Positions 24,502-33,540 of a DNA stretch of 64,000 nt are shown here, piece after piece. The stretch covers positions 1 to 64,000 of the forward strand of contig DASXGN010000040.1 in the NCBI GenBank assembly GCA_036489025.1, in the 5' to 3' direction. The position numbers and the translations under genes were made by a program. The stretch comes from Dryocola sp036489025 (GTDB lineage Bacteria > Pseudomonadota > Gammaproteobacteria > Enterobacterales > Enterobacteriaceae). The notes beneath the pieces were generated by a model, which was not told the origin of the DNA, ran no database searches, and was given only the letters and a program-made list of their open reading frames with translations. The stretch's first letter is position 1, and every line of letters begins with the position of its first letter.

Positions 24502-26148
24502 ATGGCGAACTGGTGGAAAGAGGCGGTGGCCTACCAGATTTATCCGCGCAGCTTTAAAGACAGCAACGGTGACGGCATCGGCGATTTGAACGGCATCATC
24601 GAGAAGCTCGACTACCTCAAAGACCTCGGCATCGATCTGATTTGGATCTGCCCGATGTATAAATCCCCCAACGACGATAATGGCTACGACATCAGTGATT
24701 ATCAGGAGATCATGGCCGAGTTTGGCACGATGGCGGATTTTGATCGCCTGCTGGCTGAAGTCCACGCGCGGGGAATGCGCCTGATTATCGATTTGGTCGT
24801 GAACCACACTTCGGACGAGCACCCCTGGTTTATCGAGTCCCGCTCGTCGCGGGATAACCCGAAGCGCGACTGGTACACGTGGCGCGACGGCAAGAACGGC
24901 GCGGAGCCGAACAACTGGGAAGGGATTTTCAAAGGTTCGGCCTGGGAGTTTGACCCAAAGACCGAGCAGTATTACCTGCATCTGTTCACCCGCAGACAGC
25001 CGGATCTCAACTGGGAAAACCCGCAGGTGCGGGCGGCGGTTTACGAGATGATGCGCTGGTGGCTCGACAAAGGCATCGACGGTTTCCGCATTGACGCTAT
25101 CGCCCATCTGAAAAAAGAGCCGCGGCTGGCCGACGTGCCCAACCCGGATAAGCTGCGCTACGCGCCGTCGATGGCGAGCCATCTTAACTACGACGGGCTG
25201 CTGGACTACGTGGATGATATGAGCCGCAACGTGCTCCAGCACTACGATATTGTCACCGTCGGTGAGATGAACGGCCTGTTTGCCGATCGCGCCGAGGAGT
25301 GGGTAGGCGAGCATCGCAGCCGGTTAAGCATGGTATTCCAGTTTGAGCACGTCCGCCTGTGGGAGCCGGAAGAAGGGCTGCGGCCCGAGCCTGCCGTGTT
25401 AAAAGAAATCTTCACCGCCTGGCAGCAGGCGCTGGAAGGCAAAGGCTGGAATGCGCTGTACGTCGAGAATCACGATCTGACGCGCATCACCTCGCGCTGG
25501 GGCGATACCGAGCATCACTGGCGGGAAAGCGCCACCTGCATCGCCGCGCTTTACTTCCTGATGCAGGGCACGCCGTTTATCTATCAGGGTCAGGAAATCG
25601 GCATGACCAATACTCGCTTTGGCGGCAGGGAAGATTTTGACGACGTGTCAGCGAAAAATATGTGGCGTGAGCTGGCGGCGCAGGGCCGCAGCGAAGAGGA
25701 AATCATCGCCTTTCTGACCAACACCGGGCGCGATAATTCCCGTACGCCGATGCAGTGGAGCAGCTGGCCTAACGGCGGGTTCAGCGACGGCGAACCGTGG
25801 TTCCCGGTCAACGCCAACTACGAGATGATTAACGTTGCCAGCCAGCGGCAGGACCCGGATTCCGTGCTCAATTTTTATCGCTCGCTGATTGCGCTGCGTA
25901 AGAAAGAGCGGGCGCTGATTTACGGGCGCCACGAGCTGGTGCTGGCGGAGCATTCGCAGATTTACGCCTACCGTCGGGTGCTGCCGGGCGAGCAGTTCCT
26001 GGTGCTGTGCAATATGTCGCCGAAATCCGCCCGCTGGCCGCAGGAGGAGCTGACGCTGTCCGGCGCAAGCTGCCTGCTGGGCAACTATCCGCAGCTGGAC
26101 GAACCTTATCGGCTGCATCCGTGGGAGGCCCGGGTGTATAAGTTTTAG
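24502..26148 (+). CDS. GH13 alpha-glucosidase, second paralogue, predicted alpha-1,4 or other linkage
   Basis: This 548-residue GH13 protein is clearly paralogous to the preceding one (shared WWKEAVAYQIYPRSFKDSN start, DLVVNHTSDEHPWF, NGRDNxRTPMQW-like segment). Catalytic residues are Asp198 in GFRIDAIAH, Glu255 in VGEMNG and Asp325 in ENHDLTR. The residue after the nucleophile is Ala199, not Val, which in the family fits alpha-1,4 preference rather than alpha-1,6. It starts 2 nt after the first glucosidase with GGGAGGTAACG as ribosome site. The pair resembles the two hydrolases of pal-type operons. It is the last gene of the operon; no clear terminator follows. Confidence 0.87.
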   Translation: MANWWKEAVAYQIYPRSFKDSNGDGIGDLNGIIEKLDYLKDLGIDLIWICPMYKSPNDDNGYDISDYQEIMAEFGTMADFDRLLAEVHARGMRLIIDLVVNHTSDEHPWFIESRSSRDNPKRDWYTWRDGKNGAEPNNWEGIFKGSAWEFDPKTEQYYLHLFTRRQPDLNWENPQVRAAVYEMMRWWLDKGIDGFRIDAIAHLKKEPRLADVPNPDKLRYAPSMASHLNYDGLLDYVDDMSRNVLQHYDIVTVGEMNGLFADRAEEWVGEHRSRLSMVFQFEHVRLWEPEEGLRPEPAVLKEIFTAWQQALEGKGWNALYVENHDLTRITSRWGDTEHHWRESATCIAALYFLMQGTPFIYQGQEIGMTNTRFGGREDFDDVSAKNMWRELAAQGRSEEEIIAFLTNTGRDNSRTPMQWSSWPNGGFSDGEPWFPVNANYEMINVASQRQDPDSVLNFYRSLIALRKKERALIYGRHELVLAEHSQIYAYRRVLPGEQFLVLCNMSPKSARWPQEELTLSGASCLLGNYPQLDEPYRLHPWEARVYKF

Positions 26149-26505
26149 CGCGGAGGTAAGCAGCGTTGAGTTCTTGCTGCACGGTAAAGCCAGGCAGGTC
26201 AGCACAGCAGCCAGTCCGGCTTTATCGCCGTTTTAAAAGGTGCGTCTTGATATATTATTCGGGCCTGACGATGATAATTCCCTCGGGTTATTTGATGATT
26301 TGTAGAAACGTCTGATTATTCCTGCTCCGGCTTTACCCTGCTCGATTAGCTGTTAATATTGATGGTCAGCTAATTGCACTTCAAAATATATGCGTTGCAT
26401 TTTATTATTCAGTTAAGATTCTCTTATGCCAATCATTTAACTATTTGGCAGAATAATAGAAATATTCATTCAATGGAATTGCAATGAAACGGCCAGGGAA
26501 AAGGT
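26149..26505. other. AT-rich 357-nt intergenic region before the autotransporter gene
   Basis: Base composition drops well below that of the flanking genes, especially 26240-26500. No convincing gene is present on either strand. It presumably holds the autotransporter promoter. A GCCAA...TTGGC inverted repeat lies near 26429-26450 and could be an operator. AT-rich upstream DNA is typical for H-NS-silenced acquired genes. Confidence 0.5.
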
Positions 26506-29500
26506 ATGGATAATTATAAATTTGCATGTTGTTGCTCGCTAATCATCAGCGTGCAGTGCTCTGCGGGCATCATGCGTCACGATACTGAGGTGCTGGACTA
26601 TCGCGACTTCGCTGAAAATCTGGGCAAATATCGTCCCGGCATTTCTGCTATTCCGGTGTATAAAAAAAACGGTGAGTTAGATAATTATCTGCCATTTTCC
26701 ATGCCTGATTTTGGCGCGGTATCGAGCAGCGGCTATGCCACTCTGGTTGCTTCCTCTTATGTTGCCAGCGTTCGGCATAATACGGGTTATAAAAGCGTAT
26801 CATTTGGCAATGGCGCGAAATACGCCACCAGCTACCGGCTTATTAATCGCAACAATATAAGCGATCCCAATACAGATTTTCATTTGCCCAGGCTAAATAA
26901 AGTTGTTACCGATGGTGCCGTCGTGCAGGCGGTAGAAAAGAGTGAAATCCGCCGCAACGATCGCACCCGCTATAGCCAGTATGCGCGAGTGGGGGCGGGG
27001 CGACAGTACGTTGTCAACGACGAGCAAACCGAGGAAGTGCAGATTGCTGCGGCCTACCAGTGGAAAAGCGGCGGTACGATTCCAGAAGCGGCGGTAACGC
27101 TGCCTTCAGGCACGCTGCGCTGGCAAAATTACGGTCCGGACGACGCGCGATCCGCACCGCTTTCATCGGCGGTGCACAGCGGCGATAGCGGCAGCCCGAT
27201 TTATGTGTATGACGAGCAGGACAGGGCGTGGAAAATTGTCGGGGTTATGCACGCAATGTTGAGCAATAACGGCATTTATCAACGCGTCAGCGCTGCGGAA
27301 TATATCCCGGATGGCTATATAGCTGAAATCCTCGCGCAGAACGTTTCCCCGGACGTGACCGATAGCCTTGCTGGCGGCCCAATTTCCTGGGGGAATAGCG
27401 CTATTTCTCAGCGGGGAACGCGCTGGTCATGGCAGGGGCTGGACGCCAGCTACCGCTCGGTGGCGCCGTCTATGGCCACCGACGAGGAGCTCGATGCCAG
27501 TAAAGACCTGCGCTTTAACGGTGAGGGGGGCGAAATCGTGCTCAGCGACGCCGTGAATATGGGCGCGGGCAAGCTTCAGTTTTCCAATAGCTATACGCTG
27601 CGCCCGGCGGCTGGCAGCGGTGCTACCTGGGCTGGCGGCGGCGTGGAGGTGGACGGGGGTAAAAAAGTTCTCTGGCAGGTGAACGGCCTTGCCAATGATG
27701 CACTGCATAAAATCGGCGAAGGCACTTTGCATATTCATGCCGAAGGGATAAACCGCGGCAGCCTGAACGTCGGGGACGGCGTGGTTATTCTTGACCAGAT
27801 ACCCGATGAGGACGGGCGTAAGCAGGCTTTTGAATCTGTTACGTTGGTCAGCGGCCGCCCCTCGGTGATTCTCGGCAGCGCCGATCAGGTCAGCAGCGAC
27901 AAAATCAACTTCGGCTATCGCGGTGGGGAGCTGGATCTTAACGGCAACAGCCTGACCTTCAAAAATATAAACCATACCGATAGCGGCGCGCGAATAGTCA
28001 ACCATAATCTCCATGCGGCGGCAGCCGTCGTGCTGACGGGGTTACAAGCGGGTGCCAAAGATATTTTTCGCGGTTTTCTGGGAGAGAGCGTAGCGGATAA
28101 GCCAAACGGCGAGCTGAACGCGATCTATCAACCGGCTGACGATGCGGCCCTTTTCGCCCTGACCGGCGGCATGAATCTTAACGGCAACCTCAGCGTTGAG
28201 CGAGGAACGATGTTGCTTTCCGGCCAGCCGGTTCCCCATGCCGGGAAGACCGTTATCGCGGACGACTGGCTCAGCGCCTCGTTTACGGCGAAAGAGATTG
28301 TCGTCAAAGACCGCGCGGCGCTTCACGTCGGAGAATACGCCAGCGTGCGCGCGAATATTGTGGCCGAAGCGGCGTCGCAGGTTGTGCTGGGCTATAACGG
28401 CAGCGGCGAAGAAAGCTCACGCCTGTGGCGCTGTTACGCGGTCATTAACGACAATAACACCTGTAGCAAACCGCAGCGTTCGGACGAGGAGCAAAGCCTG
28501 CTTCCGGCCAGCGAGGTTCGCGGTGATATTACGCTCCACGAGGGCGCAAGCCTGTGGCTTGGCAAAGTCGATTATGCCGGGACGATGACGGCGCTGGGCG
28601 AATCCAGGGTGATGATGGGCTCCACGGCGGCGTGGCGGATGACCGGCAGCAGCAAGCTCGGAGACTTGCAGATGATTGAGGGGGCGACGCTTTCAATGCT
28701 TCCTGATGATAGCGGGGCCTGGCAGGCAAAAATGTTGTCGCTGGCGTCGCTTAATGCCTCGGGAATGACGTTAAAGCTGGGCATCGATCCGCGCTCGGCC
28801 TTGGGGGACCGCCTGACGATCGAGAAAATCGCACAGGGGGCCAACAATAAGCTGAGCGTGACCGCAATGCTGAACCAGGACAGCACGCTGATACCGGGCC
28901 AGGAGATTGTCCTGATTGATGCGCCGGCGGGCACCGCCCACGACTATTTCAGCCTGCCTGCGCTTGCCAGGGGCTTTACGCTCTACACGCCGGACTATCA
29001 GGTGATTGAGTCCGACAGCCGGGTTCGCTGGGTGATTAAATCTCAGGAGGCGGCTAAACCTGAGCCAGAACCGGCACCGCAGCCTGAACCCCCGCCTCAG
29101 CCTGAACCCAAGCCAGAACCTCAGCCGCAGCCTGAACCCATGCCGGAACCTCAACCCCAGCCGGAGCTGAAGCCCGACCCACACCCCGAGTCTGAACCAG
29201 CCCCAGAACCCGCGCCGAAACCGCAGCCAGCGCCTCAGCCGGAAGCGGAACCACAGCCTGAACCTCAGCCGGACGTCTGGTTTAAATCTGAAGATAACCT
29301 GCCGCTGCAAAACAGAACCCGGGCTTTAATGGCGACCCGCCAGTACTTGTTTAGCGAGTCGGCCAGCCGGCTTAACGATCGGGCGAAAACGCTGCGCGCT
29401 AATCCGCAGAGTGCCGGAGCATGGGCCGTTATTGCCCAGATCCGGGGCAAATTCCACGATGTTAAGGTCACCGATAGCACTCTGCGCGTGGGGGCGGATA

Positions 29501-30180
29501 CCAATATCAACCGGCAGTTCTTTGGGCTGGAAGCTGGATTTACCCAGGGAAGCGCGAAGGGGCATGGGGTGGAGCAGCATCGTATGGCAAGCGTCGGAAT
29601 GTATTATTCATGGTCCGCCCGGCAGGGCTGGTTTGTCGACGCTGCCGCACGCTATATGCGACTCATGCAGGAGATAGCCCCGGAGAGCTCATTGGGTATC
29701 GCGAGGGCAAAACCCAATAGCGATATGGTGGCCGCCAGCCTGAAAGCGGGGAACCAGTTTGTACTCAGCTCACCGTTGCTTACCGTCACGCCCTATCTGG
29801 AAATGGGCGGCGGGTCTATGTCCGGCTATTCGCTGAGCGGCAAAGATGCGTCGATTTCGCTGAGCTCCGCTTCCCCTTTCTTTGTCTCGCCTGGCGTGGA
29901 GCTGAAAAAGAACCTGGATGAAAGCGAGGGTGGCCTGGCGCTGACGGCAGGTATGGCCTGGCAGTATATGCCGGGCAGGGCTGGGTCGAGCCTGTCGCTG
30001 GCAGATACGCATGCCGTCAGACGCAGCGAGGCATGGTCAGACAATCGCTACCGAGCGCATCTGGGGATCGAGGGGAAGGTGAGCCCGCGCTGGTCGATGA
30101 ACGCCCGGGCGGAGCACAGCTTTGGCGGCAGCTTCAGCAGCGATGTCAACCTGGCCGCGGGCGTTAATTACCATTTCTGA
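26506..30180 (+). CDS. Autotransporter serine protease, peptidase family S6 (SPATE-like)
   Basis: This 1224-residue type Va autotransporter has an N-terminal signal of about 20 residues (cleavage near CSA-G), without the extended signal region usual in SPATEs. An S6 protease domain (about 25-290) carries His91 in VASVRHNTGYKSVSFG, Asp124 in DFHLPRLNK and Ser228 in HSGDSGSP. A long beta-helix-type passenger follows (about 300-845, WSWQGLD, repeated Gly/Leu/Asn strands). A linker of about 72 residues made of Pro-Glu/Pro-Gln/Pro-Lys dipeptides (about 851-922) leads to a 12-strand barrel (about 960-1224) ending in YHF. The protease would act outside the cell or be released; the substrate is unknown. 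The usual SPATE linker cleavage motif is not seen. It is monocistronic and lies next to rna at the edge of the accessory segment. Confidence 0.88.
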   Translation: MDNYKFACCCSLIISVQCSAGIMRHDTEVLDYRDFAENLGKYRPGISAIPVYKKNGELDNYLPFSMPDFGAVSSSGYATLVASSYVASVRHNTGYKSVSFGNGAKYATSYRLINRNNISDPNTDFHLPRLNKVVTDGAVVQAVEKSEIRRNDRTRYSQYARVGAGRQYVVNDEQTEEVQIAAAYQWKSGGTIPEAAVTLPSGTLRWQNYGPDDARSAPLSSAVHSGDSGSPIYVYDEQDRAWKIVGVMHAMLSNNGIYQRVSAAEYIPDGYIAEILAQNVSPDVTDSLAGGPISWGNSAISQRGTRWSWQGLDASYRSVAPSMATDEELDASKDLRFNGEGGEIVLSDAVNMGAGKLQFSNSYTLRPAAGSGATWAGGGVEVDGGKKVLWQVNGLANDALHKIGEGTLHIHAEGINRGSLNVGDGVVILDQIPDEDGRKQAFESVTLVSGRPSVILGSADQVSSDKINFGYRGGELDLNGNSLTFKNINHTDSGARIVNHNLHAAAAVVLTGLQAGAKDIFRGFLGESVADKPNGELNAIYQPADDAALFALTGGMNLNGNLSVERGTMLLSGQPVPHAGKTVIADDWLSASFTAKEIVVKDRAALHVGEYASVRANIVAEAASQVVLGYNGSGEESSRLWRCYAVINDNNTCSKPQRSDEEQSLLPASEVRGDITLHEGASLWLGKVDYAGTMTALGESRVMMGSTAAWRMTGSSKLGDLQMIEGATLSMLPDDSGAWQAKMLSLASLNASGMTLKLGIDPRSALGDRLTIEKIAQGANNKLSVTAMLNQDSTLIPGQEIVLIDAPAGTAHDYFSLPALARGFTLYTPDYQVIESDSRVRWVIKSQEAAKPEPEPAPQPEPPPQPEPKPEPQPQPEPMPEPQPQPELKPDPHPESEPAPEPAPKPQPAPQPEAEPQPEPQPDVWFKSEDNLPLQNRTRALMATRQYLFSESASRLNDRAKTLRANPQSAGAWAVIAQIRGKFHDVKVTDSTLRVGADTNINRQFFGLEAGFTQGSAKGHGVEQHRMASVGMYYSWSARQGWFVDAAARYMRLMQEIAPESSLGIARAKPNSDMVAASLKAGNQFVLSSPLLTVTPYLEMGGGSMSGYSLSGKDASISLSSASPFFVSPGVELKKNLDESEGGLALTAGMAWQYMPGRAGSSLSLADTHAVRRSEAWSDNRYRAHLGIEGKVSPRWSMNARAEHSFGGSFSSDVNLAAGVNYHF

Positions 30181-30186
30181 ATCATA

Positions 30187-30215
30187 CGCGGCACCGGGAA
30201 AAGCCGGTGCTCGCG
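30187..30215. terminator. Hairpin between autotransporter gene and rna (bidirectional)
   Basis: GCACCGG at 30191-30197 pairs with CCGGTGC at 30204-30210 around a GAAAAG loop. The stem extends through CGCG (30187-30190 with 30212-30215) past a one-base bulge. It lies between two convergent stops (30180 and 30225). No long T-run is present on either side, so termination may be partial. Confidence 0.6.
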
Positions 30216-30224
30216 GCAAAAATG

Positions 30225-31031
30225 TCAGTACCCCACCGCATCCAGGCGGAACTGCTTCGCGCAGCTGCCCGGATTTTTTTGTGCGGCAAAGCTGGCTTCG
30301 CTGAGCGGCTGGTTAATCGCGGCGGCTCTGAGCGAGATTTGCATCTCCGTCAGGTAGGCCGGGTTACCGTTGCAGGTAAGCTTGACGGCTTTCACGGCGT
30401 CGTCGCCGAAGCTTTTTGCCAACGCCTTGTTAAACGCTTTGCGCGTCACGTCTTTGCCGTAGTTATCCGCCAAAAATTCTCCGAACTCGCTCTGCTTCAC
30501 TTCCGTATTCAGGCGCACCATGGTGCCGAAATAGGCGTTTGCATCGAAGCCAAAGCACGCGCCGTGCTTGGCAAACTCGTAGCGTTCAAGGCAGGACTGG
30601 CCGCCCGCGCCCGGCATCACGCCGGAAAGCCTAGCTGCGATATCAGAAGATAACCCCGGCGCTGGCGCGCTGCACTTCCGCGAGGCGCGGGCTTCCGGCA
30701 TGTTCGGCACCGGGCGAGTCCAGCAGCCGTAGCGCATCCAGCGTTTGTTATCCACGCCGCGAGCGGAGACGGAATTCGGCAGTCCTGGCCACAGACCGTG
30801 CACCGTAAGAAACGCCCGCTTGTCCGTCTGTTCCTGCTGGGTCTGGCATTCGACCGGCTCTTTACGATTGCGTTCGTGCATGCTCTGGCAGAAGCCGGTT
30901 TGCCAGGAGAGAGCCAGGACATAGCTATCGAAATCGCCATATTGTTTAGGCTGAAGCGGCTCGGCCTGGGCGGCGAAGAGCGGAGCGATTAGGGCGCTGA
31001 GAAGCAGAGCTGTTTTCGACAGTGGGTTCAT
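30225..31031 (-). CDS. rna: Periplasmic ribonuclease I
   Basis: This 268-residue RNase T2 family enzyme degrades RNA non-specifically in the periplasm. A signal peptide (LSKTALLLSALIAPLFAAQA) is cleaved before Glu-Pro. The two active-site blocks are FLTVHGLWP (CAS I) and YEFAKHGACFG (CAS II), each with a catalytic His. Several Cys residues suit disulfides. I use ATG at 31031 (MNPLSKTA), the length of E. coli Rna; ATG at 31049 would add six residues. In E. coli it neighbours rnk, which here is 22 kb away; downstream synteny with citT is kept. Confidence 0.94.
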   Translation of the reverse strand: MNPLSKTALLLSALIAPLFAAQAEPLQPKQYGDFDSYVLALSWQTGFCQSMHERNRKEPVECQTQQEQTDKRAFLTVHGLWPGLPNSVSARGVDNKRWMRYGCWTRPVPNMPEARASRKCSAPAPGLSSDIAARLSGVMPGAGGQSCLERYEFAKHGACFGFDANAYFGTMVRLNTEVKQSEFGEFLADNYGKDVTRKAFNKALAKSFGDDAVKAVKLTCNGNPAYLTEMQISLRAAAINQPLSEASFAAQKNPGSCAKQFRLDAVGY

Positions 31032-31083
31032 GTGGGATTCCGGGTGCAATAAGGACTGAATGGCGGCTATTAAACCATAAAAA

Positions 31084-31111
31084 ATGCCCGCGGGGTTTAA
31101 CCGGCGGGCAT
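31084..31111 (-). terminator. Rho-independent terminator of the cit operon
   Basis: ATGCCCGC at 31084-31091 pairs with GCGGGCAT at 31104-31111 around a 12-nt loop. On the minus strand the stem runs directly into UUUUUU (A-run 31078-31084). It follows the citT stop by about 30 nt and insulates rna. Confidence 0.85.
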
Positions 31112-31142
31112 CTTGTCCAGCGCTATTTTTTGGCCGTCGGGA

Positions 31143-32606
31143 TTAGCTCCACAGCGCCAGAATCGGCCAGCCGACCAGCAGCAGCATGGCGATATAGATC
31201 ACCCCAAAGATGGCACCCAGCCGCCAGTAGTCTTTGGACTTCACGTAGCCGCAGCCGTAGATAATCACCCCAGGCCCGGTAGCGTAAGGCGTCAGGCAGC
31301 CCATGATCCCGATGGAGAGCACCAGCAGAATACACAGGTGCTCCATCGGCACGCCGGGAATGCCTTTGCCGACGGCGAGGATGACCGGCAGCATGGTGGC
31401 GGTGTGCGCCGAAAGGCTGGCGAAAAGATAGTGGGCAAAGTAAAACACCAGCACCAGCACGATCACCGTGCCGTTCGGCGAGAAGCCTTCCAGATGCGTG
31501 CTCATGGTGGTGGCGAACCAGTCGATAAAGCCCGAGCGGGTCAGCCCGTTCGCCATGACCACCAGCGTGGCGAGGTTGACCAGCGTGTTCCACGCGCTGT
31601 GATATTTGGTGATGTCTTTCCAGGGCACGACGTGCAGGGCCAGCATCAGCGAAACGGCCAGCAGGCCCACTGCCGTTGCGTCAATATAGGCTCCGCCAAA
31701 CACCCACAGCGCCAGGCTCAGCAGCACCAGGCCAATCAGGACCATCTCTTTTTGCGTCAGCGCGCCCAGCTCTTTGAGTGCTGAACCCGCCCATTCGGAG
31801 ACCTCCGCGCTGTGGGTAATCTCCGGCTTGTAGAGCACGTAGGACAGCCACGGGGCCACGATCAGCAGGATGATGCCCACCGGCAGGAAGCTCAGGAACC
31901 ATTGCAGCCAGCTAATCTGGATCCCGGCGATTTTGCTGACGAACTCCAGCCCCAGCACGTTCGGCGCCGCGCCGGTGACAAACATCGACGAGCTCAGGCT
32001 GGTACTGATCACCATCATCCACATCAGATAGCCGCCGATGCGCCGCGATGAAGGATCGTTGGGGAAGGATTTGAACAGCGGCGGCAGGTTTTTAATCACC
32101 GGGAAGACGGTGCCGCCGGTTCGCGCGGTATTCGACGGCGTGAACGGGGCCAGCAGGATGTCGATGATGACGATGGCGTAGCCAAGGGTCAGCGTGCGCT
32201 TGCCCATGAACTTCACCATAAAGAGCGCGATACGCCGCCCGAGGCCGGTGACTTCGTAGCCCAGCGCAAAAATGAACGCGCCAAACACCAGCCAGACGGT
32301 GGTGCTGGAGAAACCGGCCAGCCCCCACTTAAGCGCCTGTTTCCCGGCGTTAAAGGTCGGATCGGTCAGCTCTTTGGCGTCAAACAGCAGATAATCGCTG
32401 CCGATGACGCAGATCGTCACGGCAATAAAGCTGATAGCGGTCGCCGGAATCGGCTCCAGAATCATGCCGACGATCATCGCGACAAAGACCGCGAAGTAGT
32501 GCCAGGCCTGAGGCGGCATGCCGTCGGGCACCGGGATCAGCAGCATGATGCCCATCACCAGCAGAGGGAAAAGCAACTTCCATATTTTATCTTTTGAAGC
32601 AGACAT
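31143..32606 (-). CDS. citT: Citrate:succinate antiporter
   Basis: This 487-residue membrane protein of the DASS (divalent anion:Na+ symporter-like) family exchanges external citrate for internal succinate during anaerobic growth. About 12 membrane segments are visible, with family motifs around LAPFTPSNTARTGGTVFPVI, SMFVTGAAPNVLGLEF and YGCGYVKSKDYWRLG. It matches E. coli CitT in length and sequence. The start lies 20 nt inside the 3' end of the citG frame, with GGAG as ribosome site, so it may be translationally coupled to citG. It is the last gene of the cit operon. Confidence 0.95.
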   Translation of the reverse strand: MSASKDKIWKLLFPLLVMGIMLLIPVPDGMPPQAWHYFAVFVAMIVGMILEPIPATAISFIAVTICVIGSDYLLFDAKELTDPTFNAGKQALKWGLAGFSSTTVWLVFGAFIFALGYEVTGLGRRIALFMVKFMGKRTLTLGYAIVIIDILLAPFTPSNTARTGGTVFPVIKNLPPLFKSFPNDPSSRRIGGYLMWMMVISTSLSSSMFVTGAAPNVLGLEFVSKIAGIQISWLQWFLSFLPVGIILLIVAPWLSYVLYKPEITHSAEVSEWAGSALKELGALTQKEMVLIGLVLLSLALWVFGGAYIDATAVGLLAVSLMLALHVVPWKDITKYHSAWNTLVNLATLVVMANGLTRSGFIDWFATTMSTHLEGFSPNGTVIVLVLVFYFAHYLFASLSAHTATMLPVILAVGKGIPGVPMEHLCILLVLSIGIMGCLTPYATGPGVIIYGCGYVKSKDYWRLGAIFGVIYIAMLLLVGWPILALWS

Positions 32607-33540
32607 AACTGTTTCTCCAGCAAGGATTTATTATTGATTTACGTTGCGCTTTTTGAGGTTGAGCGTTGTGGGTTGAGAGTTGATGCAAAAACCAGGTGAC
32701 GATCAGCAGGTCGGCGCTGCCGCCGGGGCTGAGACGGCGGGCAATGCACTGTCGGTTAAATTCGTGCAGGCGTTCAAGGTCGGCGGGCTGGCGAATACCC
32801 CCCTGTGCGAGCAGCGCCCGCGCATGCTTTTGCAGCCAGTTCAGGCCCGCTTCGCCGCCGCGTGAGGCCACGTTGGTGTCGCCGTTGTGCGCCATCAGCA
32901 AAAGCAGCGTGTCGAGCAGGGCGAGTTCGGGATCGACGGCCTCGGCTAACCGGGCGCGGTAGTGCGGCAGGGCGAGCTGTAAAACCAGCGGATAGCCCGC
33001 TTCGGCTTCGCCCCTCGCGCCCGTCAGCCCCATTTTCAGGTACAGACGCTGGCCCGCAGTTTGCCGAGGGTTATCGCGCTGAAGCTCCCGTTCGGTTAGC
33101 CCGTGGCAAAAAGCGGCCACGGTTTCACAGAGTCCTTCAGGCGTGACAACCTGCCGCTGGTCGAGGAAACGTCCGATGGCCGCGCACAGCAGCCCGAGCG
33201 AAAAAATACTGCCCTTATGAGTATTCACCCCGGCCGTGGCGCGGAACATGGCCGCTTCGCAGGCCAGCCCTACGGGGCGCACTTTGCTGAGCACTTCGCT
33301 TGCCGGGGCGGCGGCGCTTTCGGCGCCGATCTCGATAAAACGCGGCAGCCAGAGGCGAATGGCCTGCGCGCTGCGGTGAAAATCTTCCAGCGCCATATCG
33401 CCGTGCGCGCCGCAGTCGAAGCGGTCTACCAGCCCCGGCTTCGGGGAGAGATTCACCTCGGTCAGCATCGCGCGCCAGGCCAGCTCGCAGTAGCCTGCGG
33501 CGGCGGCGAGCTTAGCTGCGGGCGGCGTTTTCGGCGTCAT
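32587..33540 (-). CDS. citG: Triphosphoribosyl-dephospho-CoA synthase, with C-terminal extension
   Basis: This 317-residue CitG joins ATP and dephospho-CoA to make the precursor of the citrate lyase prosthetic group. Recognised parts are LSPKPGLVDRFDCGAHGDM (N-terminal), ATAGVNTHKGSIFSLGLL, MAHNGDTNVASRGGEAGL and GGSADLLIVTWFLHQL near the usual end. E. coli CitG is about 292 residues and stops there. Here about 28 more residues (rich in Gln/Asn/Lys/Arg) continue through the intergenic region and across the citT start. The tail has no recognisable domain and probably reflects loss of the ancestral stop. It overlaps citX by 29 nt. Confidence 0.92.
   Translation of the reverse strand: MTPKTPPAAKLAAAAGYCELAWRAMLTEVNLSPKPGLVDRFDCGAHGDMALEDFHRSAQAIRLWLPRFIEIGAESAAAPASEVLSKVRPVGLACEAAMFRATAGVNTHKGSIFSLGLLCAAIGRFLDQRQVVTPEGLCETVAAFCHGLTERELQRDNPRQTAGQRLYLKMGLTGARGEAEAGYPLVLQLALPHYRARLAEAVDPELALLDTLLLLMAHNGDTNVASRGGEAGLNWLQKHARALLAQGGIRQPADLERLHEFNRQCIARRLSPGGSADLLIVTWFLHQLSTHNAQPQKAQRKSIINPCWRNSYVCFKR

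Noticed and set aside
29056..29271. Short repeated units resembling a CRISPR or satellite array
   Set aside because: The repeats are in-frame Pro-Glu/Gln/Lys codons forming the autotransporter linker; there are no constant repeats with unique spacers.
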